A DNA stretch of 64,000 nt, taken from positions 62,001 through 126,000 of the forward strand of contig HG738143.1 of assembly GCA_000499405.2 (NCBI GenBank), given 5' to 3'. How positions within the stretch are numbered: position 1 is the first letter of the stretch; each line of letters starts with the position of its first letter. The notes beneath the pieces are model-generated. The model saw only the letters and a list, made by a program, of their open reading frames with translations, did not search any database and was not told the DNA's origin. The position numbers and the translations under genes are program-made. Origin of the DNA: Onchocerca volvulus (lineage: Eukaryota > Nematoda > Chromadorea > Rhabditida > Onchocercidae). Shown here in pieces: positions 1-12,700 of the stretch.

Positions 1-1485
1 AAGAATGAAAACTTACAATTCAATCATAGGATGCATTGCAAAATAAATTATTTTCGATAGTTTTATTTATGCAAAAATTGTGCAAGCATAAATAATGTTG
101 CTGCAAATAACTTTTCAGGCATTTATAAAATGAGTGATTGAAAAATTAACCAAAGTTCGTTAAGCATTTCCAATCTTTAGATGAAACCAGTGATACGATT
201 TCTTTTTATTGTAAAATCCGACCATTCTAAATGTAATCAGTTTAAGCTTGCATACCATATCGCAAAAATGCTGGAGTTGTTTTATTTTTTAAACCAGATT
301 AAGGCTAATTTCGACTTTTTTAAAAAAAAAAATTTTAATCCGATAAAAAACATTGTTGTAAATTAACATATTCTGTTAATTCCTGTTAATTCCCAGTGCG
401 ACAGGAATATTCTGTTGATTCCCAATGCGATGGGATTATTTGAGCTCGCATAATTTTTGCATTAATAAACTTATCTAAAAATTTTATATTTCACAATGCA
501 TACAATAGTAATGTGTATAAAATATATGAAGAGAAAGAATCAACTGAGATTAGTTTCGCTTTTTATGAATAAAATATCTCTTTGGTCTTTGACTAAAACG
601 ACATATAATATTTTGCAACTGATTCGGTATAAAAGGCCTACCTTTTTGTACAGAATTCATAACAGCCTGTTTGTGCTATAAACTGTTTTTTCACACTCGT
701 TCCTACAAATTTTTTATTCGTTTTATGGTTTTGACTGGCTATCAAAACTAAAATAAAGAGATATTATAGAAACTTGCTTTCAATATCTCAATATGTCTTG
801 TCGAATTTAGGTTCACTCATGAAAAGAAACACATATTAAGTTGGTCTTGTGTGAGAAAAACAATAATTCCGTCAGAAAAAGAAGGGTTCTGACTGATCTG
901 TAATTTAGGGTTCTAGAGTCGTCGGATTGGAGATTTTTTTGCTGCTGTGACTTGACTAAGTTAACAACAGCCTTTACTGGGTTCACACAATATTATAAAT
1001 AATATCACACTTTACAATAGCAAACAAAGAAAAATGAACAATATGAGAATAATATAAAGAATACCAGTAGTGGTCCTTTGATGAATTGTTGCTTGTGCTA
1101 TCGTTGAGATTGCTTGATATTGGTTGCGAATCTTTTGCGCTAATACTGAGCCTGTCGCTGATGTAGTTCTCTTGTTGCTGACGAACTGACGATGTAGACA
1201 CTTGTAGACACTGAAGCCCGCCACTAGCTTTGATGTACTAATGATAGGAATACTGAACTAAGACTGCTGCTGCTGCTACTGCTGATATATTCAAGCATTA
1301 ACTGCTGCTCCGAAAATTCCCCCTTTATTTGATTATCCTTGATGGAGAGAGGTTTCACATATTAATCATGCAAAAAAATACTGCAACCATTTACAATCTA
1401 TTGAAAAAGCGCATTTTATTAATCTTTATAGTATTACAGACACTGACATATTTTACAACCATTTACAACCCTTTAGACAAAAGAC
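1..1485. other. non-coding flank, no supported gene
   Basis: AT-rich sequence without a convincing gene. It contains a two-copy minisatellite (listed separately) and a short CTG/TGC trinucleotide run at about 1260-1278. A 70-codon open frame on the minus strand (1224 to 1012) ends in a hydrophobic stretch that could be a membrane anchor, but it has no splice context or recognisable family and is not called as a gene. Confidence 0.5.
367..435. repeat. short tandem repeat, about 2 copies
   Basis: Two diverged copies of a unit that begins ATATTCTGTT, continues ATTCCCA and TGCGA, and ends in a GGGA/AGGA word. The first copy carries an extra internal duplication of ATTCCTGTTA. No coding role is visible. 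Confidence 0.6.
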
Positions 1486-1557
1486 ATGAGCAATGTCAGT
1501 AGATTAGATGATGAGAAACAAAGGGCCATTGTGCACAATATGGATAAATGGCTTGAT
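1486..1557 (+). CDS. possible first exon of a small unrecognised gene
   Basis: A 24-codon reading frame starts at ATG 1486 with mixed, protein-like composition (begins MSNVSRLDDEKQRAIV, ends DKWLD) and runs straight into a donor-like GTATGA at 1558. No downstream exon could be joined with confidence: the nearest acceptor in frame would need a 31-nt intron, which is too short, and the frame after it soon closes. It may be the 5' exon of a gene whose remaining exons I failed to find, or a remnant. Function unknown. Confidence 0.25.
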
Positions 1558-2059
1558 GTATGAGATTACAAATTTCAATTATAAACAGCATTTGGATTAT
1601 GTTGGCATTTCGGTTTGCCGATAAATTCATTGTTAGCTTCTTTGTTTTATGAAATGATCGGAAAAAATTTGCATAATTCTGCTAACCGATTTGTTATGTC
1701 ATTGAATCCATTCAGTGAAATATTTGAGAAATTTGAATAAACTAGTAATATTGACCAATTAAATAAAGTCATACAGAATACCAAAATCATTCAGGATATC
1801 AGTATTAAATATATTTTGTCAAAATTGTTTTTTTTTTTCATTTTAAAACGAAGTGAAATGTTTTTCAAAATCTTGAAAAAAAAAATTCAAAAGAAATTTC
1901 GCAAAATCTCAACAGATTTGTTATATGTCCGAAGTGGTTGATTTTATTTCGAGAAAATTTTCCCCCAAGTAAAGAAATTGGAATTTATTAATTGTATGGA
2001 ATTCTTTAGAAAAATCGTATATCATTATTGGATACATTATAAACCTATTAGCTTTTGAG

Positions 2060-5000
2060 ATGGATTTAAAATTTCTCATTGTGCTTACATTCGTTGTAAA
2101 CTATGCAGTACCGCTCGATACTACTCCAACAGGTAGACTTTCTAAATTTTCAGTTTTAATTAAAATTCAAGCGAAAATTTAACGAAAATCATTTGAATAG
2201 TAACACATTCAATGTAATATATTGCTCTTTTTTTTTTCTTTTCGATATATTTTTTCATTTGAATTTCGGAACAAAAAGAAATTTTGCGAGAATTTAACTG
2301 GAATTTCAGAAACAAAATATGACCAAAATTATGACGACAAAATACTGGAGCAAGTTTTTGTTAATACACAATTTGGAGAGAGAATTGCTCAATATTTATC
2401 CGATGGAGAGCTAAAAAATATGGCGTTCGCATTTTTCTTTTAATTATATTATTATTACGCTGCAAATATTCCCTTTTCGTTGTTTCAATTATTAATTATT
2501 GCAAGAGATAAGGCAAATTTCTCTGATTTGATGAGTTCCAGTAAATTGATTGTTTATAGTCATGATCATTTGTTTATATCATTTTACAGAAATGTCAAGA
2601 TAATGAGTGATGCTGCAAATTTTGAGCTAAACCGTCGATCTAGAATATTGCATTTGCGAGATGGCAGAATAACTCCTCCGTTTCTAGCAAAAGCTTTGGT
2701 ACGGATATCTCAGATGAATTTCGAAAGTCATCAAGTATGCTTTACTCATTTCTAGCATTAAGTTGAATGTAAGAGAAAAAAGATATCATTTAAACGGAAG
2801 AATTTTTTCTTTTAAGGAAAGAATTTTCCTCGTCTAAAGACCGAATCTGTCACCGAAGGATTTAGAGAAATTTTCAATTTTGTAACATGATTCAATTCTA
2901 TTTGAACTTCTAAAATAATGCAATGGAGAACAAAACAAAAAAAAAAAACGAAGAAAAAATTTGCCACAAATCAAAAAAAAAAACTTTTAAGAAATAAGAA
3001 TTAAATATTTTCTTTCTTATTTTAGCACAGAAATAGAGTTGCGAAACACCATTGGTCACCGGCTCAAATTATTCTATTTGGCAGCGAAAAACCGTTTAAA
3101 GTATCCTGCATAACATTCTTTACCCCTTTATTAACGGTTACATCTCAGGAAGATCACCTTATAATACAAGAGAAAATCGTCTTTGGTTCGGAAATTCTAA
3201 TTTTCGCACAGATTTCTTTCGTAATCAGTTAAGGAATGATGTGAAATTAGTATTAATAAAATAAAAGTAGTTTCTATCATGCATTTTCAGATAAAAATAG
3301 TCCATTCGTTCTCGATGAAATAGAAAGAAGTCCAATGAATGGATTGATTATTCCTTCGACTTCCTTCACTTCTTTGGACTTCAGATTAAATACATTCTCC
3401 ATAAAAGACATTAAGTTGGTCATACCTCGTAGAAATATTCGTAGGCATAAACTCTAACAAATGTGACTGATTGAGATGTGCTAAAATCAACCAATGTGGA
3501 AGTTTGGTTGCTTCGACGCGTAGATTGAAAGTTTTCTCGTTTCAAATTTTGCATTGATGATCTAAATCACAGCTCTCTCATTTAAATTTCACCATCAAAT
3601 GACATCATAATTAAACGATAAGTTCTTTATGTACAGTATGCAAAGAAAAAAAAGCAGAAGAAATATTAGCAAAAATAATGTAATTAGGGCTAATTATACT
3701 CCAAAAGATCGGTGCAAAACTCTTTCGAATCTTGGCATATTGTTATTAAAATATTTGTTTTTAATCTCTAAACCAAATTTTTCAGTAACACTAATACAAC
3801 CAAGAAATATCAATTGTTGAAAAATATTAAAGTGAGTTTATTGGAATTTAATCAATTAGGATATGACATCCTGAAGTATCATATTAGATCATCAAAATCA
3901 ATTCCACTAGGAATTACATCACTGAAGCTTTCTATTGGATTAGAAAAATAAAATCTTCGAAGCTAAATGAGATAACTAGGAATTTCAGGAAGTAAAATTG
4001 ATTATTGTAATTAGCAGCGATGATCATCTTACTCAAGAAAAAGCTGAAAATCGAGCACTTAGGGCAGCCCAAATTCTCCGGGAGGATATGGGTAGCGCGC
4101 CGATTTGTATTGTTACTCAGTCTGATAATCGAGAGGATGTGTAAGTCAGATTTGATAGTTCCTTTATTGAAAAAGAAGCTCAAATAGCTCGAACGAAAAT
4201 TTTAGGTGAAGGAGAAATGCATGATTAATTATATCAAAATACACTAACGAAATATTTAAAAAAAAAAAAAAAGAATGAAATCCCAAATATGAATTTGATC
4301 AATTCAGTGTTTGCCAAGGATATCTTTCTTGATAATTAAGGAAACAGAATGAATGCTAAAGTAGTTATTGAATACAACGAACTTTTTAAAATTGCTTAAA
4401 AAATATTTCAGTGAAAGGTTGTTGGGACAAAGCAAGGAAAGCGTGGTGTTAATGTTAAGTGGCCATGATATAGACACATCAACCCTTGTCATAGACACCG
4501 AAGATGAAGAAACGTTGAAAGAAAAATTTCTAAATTGGAAGGTTTGTTGTACTTATTCGTTTTCACTAATATTTTATTTGTTTCAGTTTAATCTGAATTG
4601 CATATAATCGTTAATGTTACGAAATTATTTTTAAATTATGAATAATTTTTTCTTCGCCAGTTATGCTTATCAATTTCCAAACTTTACTTTTTTACTTAGC
4701 TTTTTAACTTAGCGGTATTGCTGATATTTATCGAAATTATGCTGATTATTCTGCTAATTTTTTTATTGGGAAAATTACCTTTTCATACAGAGAGAATTGA
4801 ATTTCCTCGACAGTCATCAAATAATAGCCTTCCATTTTACGGTGATCAATGGCACTGAGCCTGAAAATAGTGAACAGATATTCAGGTAAAAAAATTACGA
4901 ATCTTCGATGAAACATTATTCAGCAATTTAAAAAAAAAAAGAAAAAGAAGAAAAAAAATTGAATATTTAAAAACCAAATATCGATGAAACTGTGGAAATG

Positions 5001-5705
5001 TTATTGTAGAAAAAATTGACGAATCTGCTGGTCCATCTAATACGAATATACATTTGTATACGTGCGTGAATTGGTAGAATATACTTCAGTAATGTAATTT
5101 TCAATAATAGCGTATTAATAATAATTCATTACATGCGTGGCTGTGCAAATGTATTCAAATTTTGACTTATTTGAATAAATTTGACTGACATCAAAGCTAT
5201 GGCAAAAAAAAAATAAAAAAATAAAAGAATACCACTTGAGAGAATAAATGATACTAGCAAAAGAAATGTCGCAATTTAATTTTATTAATTTTTTTTTCTA
5301 AATTTATCAAACATTTTGATAAAAGCATGAGATTCATTTATGTGAAATTAACTCGACACGAGATAACTTGCAAATTCATTATATGTATTCAATGTTTCAC
5401 GCATGAAATTTAAAGTCTTATAAGAGGATATAAACTAACACGAGCCCACCAATAGGCTCAGTGGATTTCTAGCTATTATTATTTTCTTGCATTTGAATAC
5501 GTTTGTTCAATTTTCTACATTTTTACTTTAATATCAATTTTTTTACAGTGATGTTTTCCCAGATGTTCAGCTGAATACGTTACGTTTGCTTGGTGAACCA
5601 TCGAAAACTGGAGTAAACTATCAAGTTGATACGGAGTTTCATTTCGATACCGGTCCCGTATACATACTTCTTGGACTGCGGAAATTCGGTTATGGCGATG
5701 ATTGA
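2060..5705 (+). CDS. unrecognised secreted protein, 9 exons, 384 aa
   Basis: Nine exons join without a phase conflict: 2060-2132, 2310-2424, 2590-2734, 3026-3185, 3291-3418, 3989-4140, 4412-4541, 4791-4885 and 5549-5705, ending in TGA. The start is chosen because the first ~20 residues (MDLKFLIVLTFVVNYA then VPLD) form a typical signal peptide. No transmembrane segment follows, so secretion or lumenal residence is inferred. The middle has an alternating hydrophobic strand (KLIIVISSDDH), a charged helix (QEKAENRALRAAQIL) and further strands (SVVLMLSGHD, IIAFHFTVING). This resembles an alpha/beta Rossmann- or VWA-like fold, but I recognise no family and no metal-site motif. The donors after exons 2 and 4 are unusual (GTTCGC, GTTCGG). 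The exon 4-5 junction is the least certain; the rest is well supported by frame continuity. Confidence 0.75.
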
Positions 5706-6728
5706 TAATTTTATTGAATAATGATTATATTATTTAATTTTGTTGTTTTAATGCAATGAATGACTCTTTTCGATCATTTTTGTTCACATATTAAATGCTA
5801 ACAATCAGTTCTACCTCTTTATCATTAATTTATACTATAAGAAGATTGTTTTGATGTGTGATACACATTTGATAAAATATAAAACGGTTAATTTGTATGA
5901 AACGTAGAAAAACATATAAAACATGTAGATTGAAAAATATTCTTAGCCTCAAAATTGCTGAAGAAATTACAGATAGCAAAAGTGATTACTTTTTGTATTT
6001 TGTAAAAAGCCGTAATAAATCACAAGCTAGGAAATTAATTATCGAGTTTTAGAATATTCAAAATTCTGCAAACATGAAACGGTAAAAAATCCAAATGAAT
6101 TTTGAATGATTAAACATGTGTATGAAAAAAATATAATACCACGATAAAAAGGACTAAATAAGGATGTTTACCTATAAAAGGGAAGCGATGACGGTAAGAA
6201 TAATAAATATATTGATCGGAATGCTAATTAGATCAGTTTTAATTAAATCATTTATTCTTGAGAAATTTAGCTGCAAAATTGATATATGAAAAAAGTAATT
6301 AAATTTTTTTTTTTTTTTTTTTATAAATTATAAATTCATGCAAAAAACAATATTTATATATTCATAAATCAAAATTGGAAAAAAATTTATTGAAAAGATA
6401 TAAATGCTATTAATGGTTTGATTATTTAAAGTATTGGTGCTGAATTCAGAAGGTGGTTGCTCACTGATCAAGTAATACAACATGAAAAAGATCATTTCAT
6501 TTCTATTATTTAAATGACAGTTTGCATCATAGATTTTTTGAATAAATGAATAATTTTTTTACAAATAAAAAAATTTTCAAATAAAAAAAAAACTTTTCAA
6601 AATAAAAAATGAGGATTTTTTTTTTTTTTTTGTAAAATTCTATTTAAATCTAAAAATAAAATAGAAGGCGTAGTATATGATTCTACTAGACCATTATTTA
6701 TTGATGCCAAAAATTTGTATTTATATAG
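5706..6728. other. intergenic spacer
   Basis: No open frame with coding character. The sequence is AT-rich with poly-T and poly-A runs (for example T-runs near 6305 and 6616). It probably holds the 3' UTR of the upstream secreted-protein gene and the promoter of the next gene. Confidence 0.6.
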
Positions 6729-9700
6729 ATGCCCAAAAAAGAAAAAGATATTCGAGCAAAAAAGGACGAAAAACCTGACAAGTTCGTTTTATTATTCTTT
6801 CATTTCTTTTAAAATACTTAATCTAATTTTTTCAATTTCATATATAAATTTGATGCTTTTTGATTTTCGAAATATAATCTTAAATGAGATCTTCCTATCT
6901 TATTTTACTTTCTAATAATTTAATATATTTTGAAATTTCTTAACATTTTTTCAACGTTTGCGCAAAATTTTCCAAATTTTCGTCTGTTTGAACTTTAATT
7001 TTTATTAAAAACTCTAGATCGACTTAGAAACTTTGATAGAAAAAAAAAAAAAAAATTAAATCCCAATTTTTGCTAAAATTTTATAGGAAAAAAATATAAA
7101 AATATTTTTAGGAATGTGAATAAACCAATTCAAGCAATTAAAAAATTGAAGGATCATTTTTATAAATCAAGCAAAAAAAATAAATCCGGAACAACGGATA
7201 CTATTTTGCCAATTGCATCACGTGCTACAGATGCATCTGATACCGTAATTTCCCATCCTACTGAATCCATTCGTGGCGCTGATTTATCACGGGAATCGAT
7301 TATCAGTCGTAGCGCTGAACCCATACAGTACTCGATGGAATCAACTCAAGCTATAAACACTTCAAGTAACAGTATACCCATACAGAACGTGGACGTATCT
7401 CGTACTATAGGTGCTTCAACTTCAAGATATGTGAATTCTTCACGAACTGTTGAAAAAATTCGTGATGATACGGTAGAATCTCAAATGCCGAACATATCAC
7501 ATAGCGCAATTGCTGACATTCCGCTAAAAAAATTAGATACATCACGTGAAAGTCATTTGGTAGATGCATTTCATGTGAATGATTTATCACGAAATGTGGA
7601 AATGCAACGAAAAGCAGAAATGGTTCACGATATCGAAACTAGGAGAAATTACGAGTTAGCAGGAAAAAATATTGATGTTACTCACGAAAAATGTAAATAT
7701 TGATGTTATTTGATAATATTTTATGTATACTTGCAAATATTATCAATTTTATCAGCTGCTAATCCAATTTGCAACATATATTAAATTACGAAATGAATAT
7801 ATTTTAACAAAATTTTGCAAGCTTTTTATGCTAATCGATTAATAAATTTATTAGTCATCCGTATTTTTCTTCGTAGTGTCATAAAAATGATAAATAATTA
7901 TAGCGCTAATGAATGGTCAAAAATCGTCACAGGAAAATACGGAACCATTATCACAATCTCGAGCATCTCAATCTCAATCACAATTAATTTTGATGAGTGC
8001 AGAAGATACCAAAGGTTAGGAATTATTTTTTTTGGTTCAAGTAACTTTGGTAACTAATAAATGATGAATTTACTTAACAAAATTAAATCAAAAAAAATAA
8101 ACCACTTCCAAGAAAAAAAAAACGAATTGTTTATTTTGATTTATTTGTAATAATAATAGTTCTAATATATATAGAAAGTTCTGGTTCTCTTATAAATTAA
8201 TTTTAAATAAAGGTGCTTTAATATTATTCTTAAATACAAGTAATCTAACTGGTCAATATTCAATTTCAATTAAAATTGGATTTTATGACTGCTTCATTTG
8301 TAGCCATGAGTACTGAATTATCTGAAAAACCGGAAATTGAAAGCTTGAGTGATACAGCGATCGAACAACAACTTGAATCACTAAATCAGTGATCGTTTTA
8401 ATAACACACTCAAATTTTTTTTAATTTTAATTTTTAAACAAAAATTGAAAAATATATTTTTAATCGGACTGAGCAGTATCAAGAATGTTCATTAACCACA
8501 TAAATACAGTTCAAGCGACTAATTTTTCCTGAAATTTATTTTTAATAATTAGCTTGTTCATCCCACAGATGAAAAACAAAAACAATTACTGAACTGGTCA
8601 TTCAAAAAACTATTTCTATTAAATTATAGATATTGATTGCATCCTGGTACCGTATGCAGATAATATTTCAAGCAATTTAAAACAATATGAGATCATAATT
8701 TTACTAGATATTTTTCATTTTTCTCAAAAATAAAAAGAGAATATGAAAATTGAGCGAAAGATTCTTGCTAATTAATTATTTCAACTTTTCAAATTGCAAA
8801 TCTGGCAAAATTTTCTGTTATAGGCGATTAAAAGCATTAATTGATGAAGATGACAAGGCAAGCAAGCGTGAAGAACAACTTTTTGCGGCCAAAAATCAAG
8901 TCATTGCCAAAATTGATGTAATCAGTATTTCATTGTTTAGCAAAAATAATACAATCTTTCTAACAGTTCATTCAAATTTAGACTTTTAATAAAGGTACAA
9001 ATCAAAATTTTAATCTTTAACAAATTTTGTTGCAGTTTTGTTATTGCTAACATTTCTTTATAAATAATTATTAAAGCTTGTAAAGAAACAAATTGGTGAA
9101 GCTATGGATCATTATCGTGAAATAGCACATGCATGCCATGAAAAAATTGAAAAAGAAGAAATTCTTCAAAATGAAGTAAGGATTTATCAAATTTTCTATG
9201 CACAAATTTTTAAGCGAAATGTATATATGTTAAGTTTTTATATTGAAGTAAATAACAATGCGATAATTCATATTATATTGAAATATTTGCGATAATTTAG
9301 CAAAATCAATTTTAATAAATATTAGTGAAATTACACATTAAATTTTCCCTTAAAGAGATAGTTGCAATACGAGAAAAAAAATTGAAGGAGTTTTTCCTTA
9401 TGGAAATAATTGTAATAAGAGGAAAAAAAAATTGAAGGAATAAAATTATTTTTCTAGTTACTTATTTTGGAACTTAATTGGATCAAAAATGTTAAGTTTC
9501 TAAGAATCCCAAGCTATCCTAACTGTTATATTCTGTAAGTAGGTGAATAATAATAAATTGATAGAACAGTCTCGAAATAGCAATAGCTTATAAGATAGAA
9601 AGTCTCAAATGCCATCGCATGAACTATTGAATTTATTGATGAAATAGATTCGATATCTAATGGTGAAAAACATAAATAGTAAATGATCCAGCAACTAATA

Positions 9701-12700
9701 GAATATTGCAATAATCTGTACAAATTAGAATGTAAATATTCGATGTGACTTTTGACACAACGTTGTATTCGAATAGATGCGTGTTTCTACATAGATATAC
9801 CTACTTTTTCTTACCTGCCCATAAGGATAAATATATTTGCCGCCAAAACACCGTAAGAATTAACATGTTTCCCGCCAAAATCATTGTTAGAAATAGTCGA
9901 CAAATAATCTACATGAATAAAAATGTAAATGTTCCTTGTTACTATCCACATAACTTTGTAATTTCTTCACCAATTGCTGTCAAATTTTGATTCAACCTTG
10001 TATTTGAATAGGCGCTCCTTTTTATATAGATATAGTTATTTTTTTTTTCATTTCACGCCCGTGACAACTAAAAATAAATGAGCAGACTGATTTTTTTGAT
10101 CCTTTCTGCACAACACCTTCATCAGTGGACAGAATTTTTTGAACCCGCCCTCACCGCGCCTTCATAAGCGGACAGAACTTATTCACTAAGCCTACTTTCT
10201 GCATTAACCGCGGCTACTTTCTACAACGTTTCAAGTTTTTCATCGACTGATTTGAAATTTGCATATAACGTCGCCTTCGAATAGGCGCGCATTTTCAATC
10301 AGATACGGCGAGTAATTTAAATTTTTCCATTTGTTTTTTTACTTTTGAAGAATACTGTTCGCTTCTTTTTTTTAATTGTGAAAAATATAGTTGAATCGCA
10401 GAAATGTTGAGGTCATGACAATGTATAATGAATATTTCGTTCACGTAATTTATGGATTACCTTTTAACTTCTAATATTGGGTCGTATCTTGGATTGTATT
10501 TTATTGTGAAGTTTTCACTGATTTGAACTTTCGACACAAAAATGCATTCGAATAGCGCATTGTTTTTATGAATACATCTACCTTCTTTTTTTTATCGCGC
10601 CTGTAACAAATAAAAGGAAATGAGCGGACTGAATCTATCAAGTATTTGATCGATTTAACGGAGTTACAGTATTCCACGTTTATGTGCGCTTTGTATGTTT
10701 TTAATAGCAAAGACGAACTGAAGGAACTGTCCGATTATCTACCTTGATATCATCATTTCACATTTATATCATTTTTCTAATTTACCGCCATATTCTGCTG
10801 ATCTTTTTTTGTATAAAGGATATTCATCATTTCCTACAAATGTATTGGATACTAATGATCGAGGGTATTGCTTGGAGCATTTTCCGTCTATCATATACAG
10901 TGAATTTGGATTCAGTATAATGCAAGGTCCATGTATCATATTTTTCACAACATCATACAAATCCTTATCGACATCGGCATCGAGTATTTCAAGGCATATT
11001 ACATCTCGATTTCGTTTGAAGTGATTTTGTCATAAAGCAAGATTAGTATATGTGCATATGGCAATCTTCTCTTTTGTCTTCCTACTGAGTACAGCGATCA
11101 GCGTACAGCTACTTCATGTTTACCATGAAATTCATCAGCGATTTCAGCTTCTGTCTGAAAACACATGTTGTGATTCATGTCTATCCATTGACGATTGTCC
11201 AGGAAGTAAGAAATTTGTGTATCATCCCAAGCTGGATTGCATGTGAATGTAACGAATAAGTCTGGACGCTCGTAGTAGCGAACATAAACAGTTGTATCTT
11301 GAGCGTATTCAAAAATGCATATGACACGGACTGCTTGCATATAAAGATGGCGAAACCGTTGGTCTTCCAACGTTTATTGTATTATCGTCATTTACAACTG
11401 CATCTCGCAAATGAATGTATTCTTCAGAGCAAAGCTTGGTTTGATTCAAACGGATGAATATCAAATGTTCTGTTTCGATTTTTGCATACATATCAACAAT
11501 ATATTGGTGAAACAACTGACAGCATTTCAAAATATTATTGTCTTCATTCTCTCGAATCATTAATCTGGATAAATAATAGTTGTATGTATCAGATGGCATC
11601 ATGTCAATTGTTGTTTTGGATAAACTCACTAAATTGTCTTTTCGTGAAGAAGCTATTGCAATTGAGAAATGACGAACCTTTCTATATCGGTTTGAATTCC
11701 GCAGCGTGCATCCAATTCATCACTGCTATAATCGATGAAATACATTTATAGGAATTTCTATTGACACCCAGTGAGCAATTTGCCTGGATATTCTCTGATA
11801 ATTGTTTGTTATGAAGAATCACGTCGATCAGTAAAACCTTTCTTAACATCATTCATCTTTGTTACACAAGACAAAAAAAATCTCACACTTATTGCTGATC
11901 TAGTCGAATCATAATAGCAAGAATCAATTCCAATCCAACCAAACTACAAATCAAATTACAAATATCAGTTTTTTTCTCCATCACTGGAAATATGCCCTTT
12001 CTCGTTTCTTTTTTTCATTTAAGCAGACTGAGTCATAGAAACGCGTTATAAAAACGTGCACGTATTCGAATGCAACGTTGTGTCAAAATTTCAAAGCAAT
12101 AGGTAAGAACTTTCCGATATCTAAGATTTTGAACTGGTAAAGATAAGGGCCGTATTTCAGAACTTTTGGAAATTTAAGATTTTGACCAAACAATTACATT
12201 TTTATTTATATAGATTTATTGGACCGATCATGCGAAATATGATCGGGTACTGCTAATTAATAATAAAATGAAGAAAATAAAATGAAAAAAAAAAAGAAAA
12301 ATAAATTATGAGAACTGCCATATAAACTGATTAATTATAGATGTTGATGGATTTGAAAGAGAGAGTTGACAAACTCAATGATATTTGTACAGATATTAAT
12401 AATCAAGTAGATGATATGACAGCAACATTGAATGCATATGATATCGGCAAAAGTGATATGTTATATACGGTTATCGCTTGTTCGGTAGACTTTATTTTAC
12501 GCTTTCTTCAACGAATTTATACTACTATCATTTCAATTAAAAATATTTATCTATTAAAAATTTCATATTGTTAAATATATGAATATTAACTATGCTCTTA
12601 TGTTCAATATGTTGAATATTATTCATGCTTATGTTCATGAATAGCTTGCTTAAAAGTTGCGAAAAAATAAAAATTCTTCTAATTGAAAGGATCATTTCTG

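Noticed and set aside
1012..1224. 70-codon minus-strand frame with a hydrophobic C-terminus
   Set aside because: Could be a tail-anchored peptide, but there is no conserved motif, splice signal or nearby polyadenylation signal. A second overlapping frame is equally open.
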